Below the pieces are notes generated by a model. The model made no database searches. It was not told the origin of the DNA and worked only from the letters and a program-made list of their open reading frames with translations. Below are positions 42,036-53,352 of a DNA stretch of 64,000 nucleotides, piece by piece (position 1 is the stretch's first letter; each line of letters opens with the position of its first letter). Position numbers and translations under genes: made by a program. Source of the stretch: Billgrantia sulfidoxydans (GTDB taxonomy: Bacteria > Pseudomonadota > Gammaproteobacteria > Pseudomonadales > Halomonadaceae); assembly GCF_017868775.1 (NCBI RefSeq), contig NZ_CP053381.1, positions 4,216,001-4,280,000 on the forward strand, in the 5' to 3' direction.

Positions 42036-42152
42036 GTTGTCTGTTTGCTCGGGGGCTGGCCACGCAACAAGCGCGCAGTTGGACTGCTGTTTTCAGGCGC
42101 CCGGCCAAAATTTTGGAGATGTTACAGGATTCTGCCCTTCTCGACCACCCCT

Positions 42153-43064
<912 letters not shown>

Positions 43065-43092
43065 TCATAACGATATCCGAGCAAGGAGCGCC

Positions 43093-45060
43093 ATGACGAC
43101 GACACCGGAGCTGTCCCCCGACCACCCGCTGCCGGCGCTGCTGGAGCGCCACCGGCGCCTGCTGCTCACCGGTCCGCCCGGCAGTGGCAAGACCACCCTC
43201 GCGCGTCAGGTGGCCACCCACCTGGCCGAGCGCGGCGAGGTGTGTCACTGCCTCGCCGCCGACCCCGGCCTGCCCGGCTTCGGCCCGCCCGGTGCCATCT
43301 GCCTGGGGCGCTGGGACGTGCACCTGGGCGCCTGGCGCCTGGAAGCCCTCGAGGCGCTGACCACCCTCGACAGCGCCCGCTTCCGCCTGCCCCTGGTCGA
43401 GGCGGTACGCCGCCTGGCCCAGCGAGTCGGGCCCGGGGCGCTGCTGGTCGACGCCCCCGGCGTGGAGCGCGGCATCGGGGGCGCCGAGCTGCTGCCGGCG
43501 CTGGCCGGCGCCGCCGGCGTGGGTGCCGTGGTGCGCCTGGCGCCGGCCCACCAGCCCGATCCGTATCCCCATGAACGCGCCGCGCTGGGCCTCGCGACGC
43601 TGCAGCTGGCGGCCGACGCCGCGGCCCGGCACCCCGGCAAGCAGCAGCGCAAAGAGTGGCGCACCGCGGCGTGGGATGCCTACCTGGCGCAGGCGAAGGA
43701 GCAGGAGCTGCCCCTGGCAGCGCTGGCCATCCTCGGCACGCCGCCACCGAACGATGCCGCCCACGCCTGGCAGGGACGCCAGGTCGGCCTGCTCGACGCC
43801 ACCGGCAACAGCCTGGCACTGGGCGAGGTGCTGGCGCTGGAGGGCGACATGCTGCGACTGCTGGCGCCCGCGCTGAGCGCCACGCCCCGCCGGCTGGTGA
43901 TACGCGACGCCGTTCGTCGTCGCGAGGGCGGCCTCGGTACCGCCGCGCACGTCCCATCGCCACGCACGTCACCGACATGCCGCGAGGAGGAGCCGGCACT
44001 TACCCCGGCACTGGACGAGCAGTTCATCGGCCCGCGCCCGACGCTGCGCCTGGGCAACATGCGCGCCACGCTGGTCAACGGCGTGTTCGGCGACCCGCTG
44101 CTGCACCTGCGTCTGCGCCACCGCAAGCGCAGCCTGCTGTTCGACCTGGGCGATCCCGGCCGGCTGCCGGCACGGCTGGCCCACCAGGTCAGCGACGTGT
44201 TCGTCAGCCATGCCCACGCCGACCACATCGGCGGCTTCCTGTGGCTGCTGCGCTCACGCATCGGCGACTACTCGCCCTGCCGGGTCTACGGCCCGCCCGG
44301 GCTCGCCGGCCACCTGGACGGCTTTCTGCGCGGCATCCTGTGGGATCGGGTGGAGGAGAAGGCGCCCCGCTTCGAAGTCTTCGAGCTGCACGGCGAGCGC
44401 CTGGCACATTACCGCCTGGTGGCAGGCCAGCCGATGAAGGCGCTCTCCCCGCGCGAGGTGGACGCCGGTGTGATCCACGCCGAGCCCGGCTTTCGCGTCA
44501 GAGCGACCACCCTGGACCACGGCACTCCGGTACTGGCCTTCGCCTATGAGCCGGAAACCCAGCTCAAGGTGCGCAAGGAGGGGCTCGAGGCCCACGGCTG
44601 GGCGCCGGGACCCTGGCTCGGCGAGCTCAAGCAGCGCATGCTGGAGCGCGATGACGCGGGCGATATCGCGCTGCCCGATGGCAGCCGGCGCCCGGTCGCC
44701 GAGCTGGCGGAGCTGCTGCTGTTCTCGCAGCCGGGCCAGCGCCTGGTCTACGCCACCGACTTCGGCGACACCCCCGAGAACCGCGAGCGCCTGCGCTCGC
44801 TGGCCCAAGGCGCCGAGGTGCTGTTCTGCGAGGCCTCGTTCCGCGAGGATCAGGCCGAGCAGGCCCGGCGCACCGGCCACCTGACCGCCCGCGCCTGCGG
44901 CGAGATCGCCGCCGCGGCCGGGGTCGGCCAACTGGTGCCGTTCCACTTCTCGCGCCGCCACATGGAGGACGTGCAGGCGCTCTACGCCGAGATTCGCCGC
45001 CACTTCCCGCGGCTGGCCGCCACGCCTGGCAGCGAGCCGGATACCGAGGCACTGGATTAG
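43093..45060 (+). CDS. Fusion of Clp1-like RNA kinase domain and RNase Z metallo-beta-lactamase domain
   Basis: 655 residues. Residues about 20-275 resemble the Clp1/polynucleotide 5'-hydroxyl kinase P-loop family: Walker A GPPGSGKTT (27-35), the ADPGLPGFGPPGAICLG strand, LLVDAPGVERGIGGAELLPAL (118-138) and the VGLLDATGNSLALGEVLALE barrel-like segment (231-250). Residues about 318-640 are RNase Z-like: SHAHADH zinc motif (372-378), LDHG (474-477), GPWLGELK (507-514), ATDFGD (554-559), HLT (596-598) and FHFSRR (617-622). A plausible role is RNA end healing: 5' phosphorylation plus 3' trimming. AAGGAG precedes ATG 43093. Convergent with the EamA gene. The kinase activity is inferred; the family also has non-kinase members. 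Confidence 0.8.
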   Translation: MTTTPELSPDHPLPALLERHRRLLLTGPPGSGKTTLARQVATHLAERGEVCHCLAADPGLPGFGPPGAICLGRWDVHLGAWRLEALEALTTLDSARFRLPLVEAVRRLAQRVGPGALLVDAPGVERGIGGAELLPALAGAAGVGAVVRLAPAHQPDPYPHERAALGLATLQLAADAAARHPGKQQRKEWRTAAWDAYLAQAKEQELPLAALAILGTPPPNDAAHAWQGRQVGLLDATGNSLALGEVLALEGDMLRLLAPALSATPRRLVIRDAVRRREGGLGTAAHVPSPRTSPTCREEEPALTPALDEQFIGPRPTLRLGNMRATLVNGVFGDPLLHLRLRHRKRSLLFDLGDPGRLPARLAHQVSDVFVSHAHADHIGGFLWLLRSRIGDYSPCRVYGPPGLAGHLDGFLRGILWDRVEEKAPRFEVFELHGERLAHYRLVAGQPMKALSPREVDAGVIHAEPGFRVRATTLDHGTPVLAFAYEPETQLKVRKEGLEAHGWAPGPWLGELKQRMLERDDAGDIALPDGSRRPVAELAELLLFSQPGQRLVYATDFGDTPENRERLRSLAQGAEVLFCEASFREDQAEQARRTGHLTARACGEIAAAAGVGQLVPFHFSRRHMEDVQALYAEIRRHFPRLAATPGSEPDTEALD

Positions 45061-45971
45061 CGCGCTTGAGCCCCTTTGCCATCCTGACGCAGCAGCAGGC
45101 CGATGGCAGCGAGCACCAGCGCGCTGCCCGGCAGCCAGTGCCAGCCGATCTGCTCGGGTGCGGTGGCGAACAGCAGCAACATCGAGACGAACGGCACCAT
45201 GTAGCCGTAGGCGGTGACGGCGCCGGGCGTGAGTACCGCCGTGGCACGCTGCATCAGCCAGAAGGTGAGCGCACTGGAGAAGAGCCCGAGATAGATCACC
45301 AGGGTCAGGTCCTGCCAGCGCATCGCTATGAGCTGGCCGGCGGGCTCGATGGCGAGACCCAGCAGGCCGATGGCGAGCCCGCCCAGACCCAGGCTCCAGA
45401 AGGTGCGCACCGCCGCCGATTCGGGCAGCCACTCCCGCGCCAGTCCCCACTTGCTGAGCACCGGATAGAGCGCCGACGACACGCAGCCGAGGAAGAACAC
45501 CGCCTCGCCGATGCCCAGCTGCATGGCTTCGCCATGACGGCGCGCCTCGGCAGCGGCGAGCCCCAGCGCGCCCGCCGCGCCCAGCGCGAGAATGGCCGGC
45601 AGCTGCCAGCCCGGCCGCTCGACGCGAAAGCCTAGCCCCAGCAGGTAGGCCAGCAGCGGCACGGTGACGTAGAGGGTGGCCATGGAGAGCGCGGTGGCAT
45701 GGTGGGCGGCCCAGAACATGGCACCGAAGAAGCCGGCCAGGCACAGCCCCATCAGCGTGTAGAGCGGCAACACCCGCCAGGGCGGCAGGAACTCGGACGA
45801 GCGCCGCGCCAGCCACCACAGCCCGGCGCAGGCAATGGCGAAACGCAGAGCGGTGAGCGACAGCGGAGGAAGCTTGCCCATCAGTTCCACGGCGGGAAAC
45901 GACAGCCCCACCAGCAGCGCCCAGAGCAGCATGCCCAGATGGGCCAGGCGCGGTGATATCGGCGCGCTCAA
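45057..45971 (-). CDS. EamA/DMT family transporter
   Basis: About 304 residues with ten predicted membrane helices in two EamA repeats (first FPAVELMGKLPPLSLTALRF, second starting near GEAVFFLGCVSSALYPVLSK). Drug/metabolite exporter superfamily, inner membrane; substrate unknown. The start is ambiguous: a TTG at 45971 overlaps the upstream stop (TTGA) and gives a normal N-terminus, while ATG 45932 gives a shorter one. Overlaps the convergent fusion gene by 4 bp. Coupled to the DUF2218 gene upstream. Confidence 0.85.
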   Translation of the reverse strand: MSAPISPRLAHLGMLLWALLVGLSFPAVELMGKLPPLSLTALRFAIACAGLWWLARRSSEFLPPWRVLPLYTLMGLCLAGFFGAMFWAAHHATALSMATLYVTVPLLAYLLGLGFRVERPGWQLPAILALGAAGALGLAAAEARRHGEAMQLGIGEAVFFLGCVSSALYPVLSKWGLAREWLPESAAVRTFWSLGLGGLAIGLLGLAIEPAGQLIAMRWQDLTLVIYLGLFSSALTFWLMQRATAVLTPGAVTAYGYMVPFVSMLLLFATAPEQIGWHWLPGSALVLAAIGLLLRQDGKGAQAR

Positions 45972-46249
45972 TTTTCCCAGACGATGGCCAGGTCCTCGTC
46001 GCCCGCCATGCGCTGCAGGTGGGAATCCACCACGCCCTCCAGGCGATCGAGGGTCTCCTCGTCCAGCGCCTCGATGGCCACCAGCAGCTTGCCCGGTGCC
46101 ACGCGCATCACACAGGAGCCCTCCTCGAACGCCACGCGGCTCTCCTCCTCGCCCTGCTCCACCTCCAGCTTGTGCGCCCAGTGCTTGCACAGCCGGCTCA
46201 TCAGCCTCGCCCCGGACTCGGTAGCGATCTCGGCACGCGACATCGGCAT
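45968..46249 (-). CDS. DUF2218 domain protein
   Basis: 93 residues. The domain fold (residues about 3-90) with SRLCKHWAHKLEV, MRVAPGKLLVAIEA and VVDSHLQRMA matches the DUF2218 family, small proteins often found near iron or siderophore and transport genes. No catalytic residues can be assigned. ATG 46249 chosen for its AAGGGAG ribosome site; ATG 46270 is in frame. Ends inside the start of the EamA gene. Confidence 0.8.
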   Translation of the reverse strand: MPMSRAEIATESGARLMSRLCKHWAHKLEVEQGEEESRVAFEEGSCVMRVAPGKLLVAIEALDEETLDRLEGVVDSHLQRMAGDEDLAIVWEN

Positions 46250-46424
46250 AACAACGATCTCCCTTCGCATTGAAGTTAACAGACTAAGACGCCGGGGCGG
46301 GTTGGCGCCAGACCCGCGGTGCAGGGCTACACGAAACGATTGGTTCGATTAGTTGACTCCTTGCAACCCGGCCGACGTGGTAACTTGATTTCAGAATTGC
46401 ATGGGGAGAAAGGAAGACAATGAA

Positions 46425-47369
46425 ATGCTCGACGCACTTGCCTACCTAACTCGCTTGAGAGTTGGGCAACGCCGGGGGCATCCGGCACCCAACAAGCCTT
46501 GCTTGTTATTAGCGATCATCTGCGAAATCCAGACTGGCCATGTCGCATCGAACCGGGTCATCCTCGACGCCCGCTTGTTGGCGCGCTACCACGATATCTA
46601 CGAAGTGCTTACTGGCGAGCGGCACAAGGCCAGTGCCTGGCTTCCCTTGTGGCACCTTCGCAGCGACAAGGGACCATCTGGGAAACTCTGGTCACCCGAA
46701 TATGCGGAAAAGGTTGCTGGACTGGCAAGCCAGCTCGGCCAACCGAAGTCCCTCAATCAACTCTTGGAGCGCTTCCGCTCTGCGCGGCTCGATCCCGTGC
46801 TCTTCTCGGCGCTACAGGACCGACAGTCGGCCGATGAGGCTTGCGCCCTGATCGCTCAATGCTATCTAGCATCGGATCCGACGGCCTACGAAGACCTCCT
46901 GACCTACCTTGAGACGGCGCTGGCCAGCGGCGAATATGAGAAGCATCCCGAGCGGCTGAAGGGCAATATCCAAGAATCACACAAGAAGTATGCTCGCTCC
47001 GTCGCCTTCCGCTCCTTGGTACTGGAGGCCTACGACTACCGATGCGCAGCCAGCCGGCTGCGCTATATCACTCCGGATTACCGCTACCTGGTGGAAGCGG
47101 CCCACTTGATACCTTTCTCCGAGAGCCAGGACGACCGTCCCGTCAATGGCCTGGCTCTGACCCCCAACCTGCACTGGGCAATGGATAATCACTTGATCGC
47201 CCCTGGTCCCGACCATCGCTGGCACCTTAGTCCCACGGTTGATCCCTTGGTGGCCGACAACCGCTGGCTCTGGGAGCTGGACGGACTACCTTTGGTGTTG
47301 CCCCGGGATCCGCAGCGGCAACCGGCCAGAGAAGCCCTGGCCTGGCGACTAGATCATCTGGAGCGCTGA
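46425..47369 (+). CDS. HNH restriction endonuclease, possibly phosphorothioate-DNA dependent
   Basis: 314 residues. The C-terminal HNH_2-type nuclease domain (about 190-270) carries VEAAHLIPFS (His227), NGLALTPNLHWAMD (Asn241, His250) and the YDYRCAAS strand. The N-terminal domain (about 1-95) has PAPNKPCLLLAIICEIQTG, resembling the APHKPLLLL segment of sulfur-binding domains in phosphorothioated-DNA-binding restriction enzymes; one His is replaced by Asn. ATG 46425 is chosen for AGGAAG 8 nt upstream; ATG 46401 is in frame. Codon use is more AT-rich than in its neighbours, suggesting transfer. No methylase or dnd genes are present here. Confidence 0.75.
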   Translation: MLDALAYLTRLRVGQRRGHPAPNKPCLLLAIICEIQTGHVASNRVILDARLLARYHDIYEVLTGERHKASAWLPLWHLRSDKGPSGKLWSPEYAEKVAGLASQLGQPKSLNQLLERFRSARLDPVLFSALQDRQSADEACALIAQCYLASDPTAYEDLLTYLETALASGEYEKHPERLKGNIQESHKKYARSVAFRSLVLEAYDYRCAASRLRYITPDYRYLVEAAHLIPFSESQDDRPVNGLALTPNLHWAMDNHLIAPGPDHRWHLSPTVDPLVADNRWLWELDGLPLVLPRDPQRQPAREALAWRLDHLER

Positions 47370-47382
47370 GCCACGACATAAT

Positions 47383-47416
47383 AAGGCCCCGACATCTGGG
47401 GCGATGCCGGGGCCTT
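47383..47416. terminator. Bidirectional terminator between the HNH gene and dnaJ
   Basis: Nine-base stem AAGGCCCCG / CGGGGCCTT with a 16-nt interior that itself contains a weak repeat. Flanked by ATAATA on one side and TTGTTA on the other. Serves the convergent HNH and dnaJ genes. Confidence 0.75.
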
Positions 47417-47440
47417 GTTAGCATGAGAAGCAGGAGCCCT

Positions 47441-48592
47441 TTACGGCTTCATGTCCTCGAAGAACTTCTTCACGCCGTCGAAGAAGCTGGTCTTCTTCGG
47501 CGAGTGGCTGCGGCTGTTGCTGCCGTCGAGGCTCTCCTGGAGCTGGCGCAGCAGTGCCTTCTGCTCCTCGTTGAGGTTGACAGGTGTCTCCACCACCACC
47601 TTGCACAGCAGGTCGCCGGGGGGGCCTCCGCGTACCGGCTTGACGCCCTTGCCGCGCAGGCGGAACAGCTTGCCGGTCTGGGTCTCGGGCGGGATCTTGA
47701 GCTTGACCCGGCCGTCCAGCGTGGGCACCTCGAGTTCGCCGCCCAGGGCGGCGTCGACGAAGTTGATCGGCACCTCGCACTGCAGGTGCTTGCCGTCGCG
47801 CTGGAAGATGTGGTGCGGCTTGATCGCCACCTGCACGTAGAGATCGCCCGGCGGGCCGCCGTTGATGCCCGATTCGCCCTCGCCATTGAGACGAATGCGA
47901 TCGCCGCTGTCCACCCCGGCGGGGATCTTCACCGACAGGGTGCGGGTCTCGCGCGTGCGGCCCTCGCCGTGGCACTTGTGGCACGGCACCTTGATGTGCA
48001 CGCCGCTGCCGTGACAGGTCGGGCAGGTCTGCTGCACGGCGAAGAAGCCCTGCTGCATGCGCACCTGGCCGTGGCCGTTGCAGGTGGGGCAGGTCTCCTT
48101 GGTGGAACCCGGCTCGGCACCGCTGCCGTCGCAGCGGTCGCACTCCACGTGGCGCGGCACGCGGATATCGACCGTGGTACCGGCGACGGCGCTCTCGAGA
48201 TCGAGCTCGAGATTGTAGCGCAGGTCGCTGCCGCGCTGCGGGGCATGGGGGCTGCGCCGGCCACCGCCGCCGCCGAAGATGTCGCCGAAGACGTCGCCGA
48301 AGATGTCGCTGAAGCCGCCGGCGCCCGCGCCGCCGAAACCGCCGCCACCGAAGCCGCCGGCCTGGCCGTCGACCCCGGCATGGCCGAACTGGTCGTAGGC
48401 GGCGCGCTTCTCGCCGTCGGAGAGGATTTCGTAGGCCTCGGACACCTCACGGAAGCGCTCGGCCGCCGTGTCATCGTCCGGATTGCGGTCCGGATGGTAC
48501 TTCTGCGCCAGCCGTCGGTAGGCCTTCTTGATGTCCTTCGTGTCGGCGCCCCGCTCGACGCCGAGCACCTCGTAATAATCGCGTTTGGACAT
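47441..48592 (-). CDS. dnaJ: Chaperone protein DnaJ
   Basis: 383-residue Hsp40: J-domain with HPD (YHPDRNPDD), a Gly/Phe-rich region ([15 protein letters not shown]), four CxxCxGxG zinc repeats ([32 protein letters not shown]) and the C-terminal substrate domains. Partner of DnaK and GrpE. Start ATG 48592 ([12 protein letters not shown]). Confidence 0.98.
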   Translation of the reverse strand: MSKRDYYEVLGVERGADTKDIKKAYRRLAQKYHPDRNPDDDTAAERFREVSEAYEILSDGEKRAAYDQFGHAGVDGQAGGFGGGGFGGAGAGGFSDIFGDVFGDIFGGGGGRRSPHAPQRGSDLRYNLELDLESAVAGTTVDIRVPRHVECDRCDGSGAEPGSTKETCPTCNGHGQVRMQQGFFAVQQTCPTCHGSGVHIKVPCHKCHGEGRTRETRTLSVKIPAGVDSGDRIRLNGEGESGINGGPPGDLYVQVAIKPHHIFQRDGKHLQCEVPINFVDAALGGELEVPTLDGRVKLKIPPETQTGKLFRLRGKGVKPVRGGPPGDLLCKVVVETPVNLNEEQKALLRQLQESLDGSNSRSHSPKKTSFFDGVKKFFEDMKP

Positions 48593-48697
48593 GGGTCCAT
48601 GCGCCTCCTGGTCTAGGCAGATCTGCCCGATCCGCGGAAACGGCAACGCGGGAGTCGTCCCCCCGCGCTACCGTCGTCCGTGGCATCGCCTTGGCGA

Positions 48698-50629
<1,932 letters not shown>

Positions 50630-50692
50630 AGGAAATCCTCGAAAATTCGTTTGCCTTGAATCATCTCAGCGGCAGCTGCCGCGGTTGACGTC

Positions 50693-50722
50693 TATCTGGG
50701 GGGCGTGAATGCGCTTTTCAAG
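50693..50722 (-). promoter_or_regulatory. Sigma-32 promoter upstream of dnaK
   Basis: On the minus strand CTTGAAA (-35) is followed after 14 nt by CCCCAGATA (-10), against the consensus CTTGAAA-N13-15-CCCCATNTA. It lies 64-93 bp before the dnaK start, so dnaKJ can be induced separately from grpE. Confidence 0.8.
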
Positions 50723-50749
50723 CCCCACCCCCGTTTTCATCCGCTCGGC

Positions 50750-51379
50750 TCAGCCGGCCGCCTGGCTGACCACGACCATGGCCGGGCGCACCAGGCGACC
50801 GTTGAGCGTGTAGCCCTTCTGCACCACTTCCATCACGCTGTTGGGCTCGAGCTCGGGATTGGGCACCATGGCCATCGCCTCGTGATACTGCGGGTCGAAC
50901 GGCTCGCCGGCAGGGTCGAGCCGCTCGACGCCGAACTTGGCCAGCACGTCCTGCTGCATCTTCAGCGTCATGGCCACGCCCTCGCGGTGGGCTTCGCTGG
51001 CGTCGTCGCCCATGGCCTCGAGCGCCTTCTCCAGGCTGTCGACCACCGGCAGCAGCTCCTTGACGAAGCGCTCCAGGGCGAACTTGCGCGCCTTCTCGGC
51101 CTCCTGTTCGGCGCGGCGGCGTACGTTCTGCGCCTCGGCGGCAGCGCGTAGCGCCTGGTCCTTGGCCTCGGCCAGGCTCTGCTCCAGCTCCTCGACCTGG
51201 GCGGCCAGCATGTCGGCCTCGGGATTGTCGCTCACCGTCGCCGGCTCCTCGGCGGCGACGGACTCGTCATCGTCAAGGCCGACCGCGTCGTCCAGCTCGC
51301 CTTCCATCGGCTCCGGCCGGGCCTCCTCCTCGCGCCGTTCCAGCTCGTCGTCAAGCGGGGTCTGGGGTTCTTTAGCCAT
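50750..51379 (-). CDS. grpE: Nucleotide exchange factor GrpE
   Basis: 209 residues; exchanges ADP on DnaK. Strongly acidic, disordered N-terminus (about 1-65), a long coiled coil (about 65-140, [21 protein letters not shown]) and a C-terminal beta-wing with [18 protein letters not shown] sequence (here [17 protein letters not shown]). ATG 51379 is 6 nt after AGGAG. First gene of the grpE-dnaK-dnaJ cluster. Confidence 0.97.
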   Translation of the reverse strand: MAKEPQTPLDDELERREEEARPEPMEGELDDAVGLDDDESVAAEEPATVSDNPEADMLAAQVEELEQSLAEAKDQALRAAAEAQNVRRRAEQEAEKARKFALERFVKELLPVVDSLEKALEAMGDDASEAHREGVAMTLKMQQDVLAKFGVERLDPAGEPFDPQYHEAMAMVPNPELEPNSVMEVVQKGYTLNGRLVRPAMVVVSQAAG

Positions 51380-51452
51380 GCGCATCTCCTGAAGCGTGGT
51401 TCGGCCATGCGGCCGCAACGGTTTCGATTGGGCGAAAGCCTGGTCTGCCGCC

Positions 51453-51481
51453 TATATGGGGGCCCTGCCCGCAATCTCAAG
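51453..51481 (-). promoter_or_regulatory. Sigma-32 promoter upstream of grpE
   Basis: On the minus strand CTTGAGA, 13 nt, CCCCATATA: nearly a full match to the heat-shock consensus, 74-102 bp before the grpE start. Confidence 0.88.
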
Positions 51482-51513
51482 AGACCCGCGAGGCTCATGT
51501 GCCAGAGGAAGCG

Positions 51514-51542
51514 TTGAGCGGCAGTCTCGACTACTGTATAAA
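51514..51542 (+). promoter_or_regulatory. Promoter of recN with a possible LexA half-site
   Basis: TTGAGC and TATAAA are separated by 17 nt, a fair sigma-70 promoter. CTGT at 51534-51537 overlaps the -10 region as the left half of a LexA box, but the right half (expected ACAG at 51546) reads GCAA. SOS control is therefore possible but not shown. Confidence 0.5.
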
Positions 51543-51595
51543 AACGCAATACCGTGTATGGATATCCAGCCCTGTCGCGGCTACCGGGAGGCCCC

Positions 51596-53272
51596 ATGCT
51601 GACGCAGCTTGCCATTCGCGATTTCGCCATCGTCGATACGCTCGACCTGGAACTTGCCGGCGGCATGACCGCCATCACCGGGGAGACCGGGGCGGGCAAG
51701 TCGATCCTGCTCGGCGCCCTGGGGCTGTGCCTGGGCGAGCGTGCCGATGCCGGCAGCGTGCGCCACGGCTGCGAGCGCGCCGACCTCTCGGCGCGCTTCG
51801 ACATCGCCACGCTGCCCGCCGCCCGGCGCTGGCTCGAGGAACGCGAGCTGCCCGCCGACGACTGCCTGCTGCGCCGCGTGGTAACCGCGGGCGGCCGCTC
51901 GAAGGCGTGGATCAACGGCCAGCCGGCCACGGTGGCCGACCTCAAGGCGCTCGGCGAGCATCTGGTCGAGATCCACGGCCAGCATGCCCATCAGCTGCTG
52001 CTGCGCGAGGAGACCCACCTGCGCCTGCTCGACGATTTCGCCGGCAACCGCAGCGCCGTCAACCAGCTCGGAGAGACCTTCCGCCGCTGGCAGTCGGCCC
52101 GGCGCCGCCTCAGGCAGCTGACCGAGAGCGGCGACGAGGTGCAGGCGCGCCGCCAGCTGCTGCGCTATCAGGTCGAGGAGCTCGACGCCCTGGCCCTGGG
52201 CGAGGAGGAACTCGCCACTCTGGAGCACGAGCAGGAGCAGCTCGCCCACGCCGAGGAGACGCTGCGCGAGGCGCAGTTTGCCGCCGAGTGCTGCGACGGT
52301 GACGAAGGCGGCGTGCTGACGCTGCTCCACCAGGCCACCCAACACCTCGACCCGCTGCCGGGCAGCGACCGAGGCGCGCTGGCCGAGGTGCTCGCCATGC
52401 TGGGCGAGGCACGCATCCAGATCGAGGAGGCCGTGCGCGAGCTCAACCGCTTCGCCGACGCCACCGAGCTCGACCCGGAGCGCTTGGCCTGGGTGGAGTC
52501 GCGGCTGGGCGAGGTGCATCGCATCGCGCGCAAGCATCACGTGATGCCTGAAGAGCTGCCCGCGCTGCATCGCCGGCTGCAGGCCGAGCTGGCGGGCCTC
52601 GAAGGGAGCGAGCATGACCTCGAGGCGCTGCGCGCCGAAGTGGAGGCCCTGCGCGACGGCTGGCGCGAGCGGGCGCGCACGGTCGGCGAGGCTCGCCGCC
52701 AGGCGGCGGGAAAATTCGGCAAGGCGGTGCAGGAGCAGCTCGCCTTCCTGGCCATGGGCAAGGCACGCTTCGAGGTGGAAGTGGAGGCGCGGCAGTCGCC
52801 GCAGCCGGACGGCATGGAGGCGGTGCGCTTCCTGATCAGTGCCAACCCCGGCCAGCCGCCGCGGCCGCTGGCCAAGGTCGCCTCTGGCGGCGAGCTGTCG
52901 CGCATCAGCCTGGCGATCCAGGTGGTCGCGGCACGCCACTCGACCATACCCAGCCTGGTGTTCGACGAGGTCGACGTGGGCATCTCTGGCGCCACCGCGG
53001 AGATCGTCGGCCAGCTGTTGCGCCGGCTGGGCGAGAACGGCCAGGTGATGACCGTGACCCACCTGCCTCAGGTGGCGGCCCAGGCCCATCATCACCTACA
53101 CATCGAGAAGCGGGCCAAGCGCGACTCCACCCTGACGCGCATGGCGCTGCTCGACGAGGCCGGCCGGGTCAGCGAGCTGGCGCGCATGCTCGGCGGGGTC
53201 AACCTCTCCGACCGCACCCTGGCTCACGCTCGAGAGATGCTCGATGCCAGCCAGCAGGGCGCCGCCCACTAA
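51596..53272 (+). CDS. recN: DNA repair protein RecN
   Basis: 558-residue SMC-like ATPase for double-strand break repair. Walker A GETGAGKSIL near residue 30, a long coiled coil (about 150-350) and C-terminal signature ASGGELSRISLA with Walker B SLVFDEVDVGISG. ATG 51596 chosen to start the conserved MLTQLAIRDFAIVD. Divergent from grpE, as in Pseudomonas. Confidence 0.97.
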   Translation: MLTQLAIRDFAIVDTLDLELAGGMTAITGETGAGKSILLGALGLCLGERADAGSVRHGCERADLSARFDIATLPAARRWLEERELPADDCLLRRVVTAGGRSKAWINGQPATVADLKALGEHLVEIHGQHAHQLLLREETHLRLLDDFAGNRSAVNQLGETFRRWQSARRRLRQLTESGDEVQARRQLLRYQVEELDALALGEEELATLEHEQEQLAHAEETLREAQFAAECCDGDEGGVLTLLHQATQHLDPLPGSDRGALAEVLAMLGEARIQIEEAVRELNRFADATELDPERLAWVESRLGEVHRIARKHHVMPEELPALHRRLQAELAGLEGSEHDLEALRAEVEALRDGWRERARTVGEARRQAAGKFGKAVQEQLAFLAMGKARFEVEVEARQSPQPDGMEAVRFLISANPGQPPRPLAKVASGGELSRISLAIQVVAARHSTIPSLVFDEVDVGISGATAEIVGQLLRRLGENGQVMTVTHLPQVAAQAHHHLHIEKRAKRDSTLTRMALLDEAGRVSELARMLGGVNLSDRTLAHAREMLDASQQGAAH

Positions 53273-53295
53273 CCCGCTCCAGCCTCTTAACGCAA

Positions 53296-53322
53296 GCGGC
53301 CCCGATCGAGGATCGGGGCCGC
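53296..53322. terminator. Strong hairpin between recN and fur
   Basis: Perfect 12-base repeat GCGGCCCCGATC / GATCGGGGCCGC with a three-base loop between convergent genes. No U-tract on either side, so it may act with Rho or simply protect 3' ends. Confidence 0.6.
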
Positions 53323-53352
53323 CATGGCGCTGATTCGGCACTCACCCACGCC

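Noticed and set aside
46250..46424. Attachment site or mobile-element border beside the HNH gene
   Set aside because: The stretch is AT-richer than its surroundings, but no direct repeat with the other end of the block, no tRNA target and no integrase were seen.
53296..53322. Perfect 12-base inverted repeat as an insertion-sequence end
   Set aside because: Only one copy, located between convergent genes with no transposase or target duplication; best read as a 3'-end hairpin.
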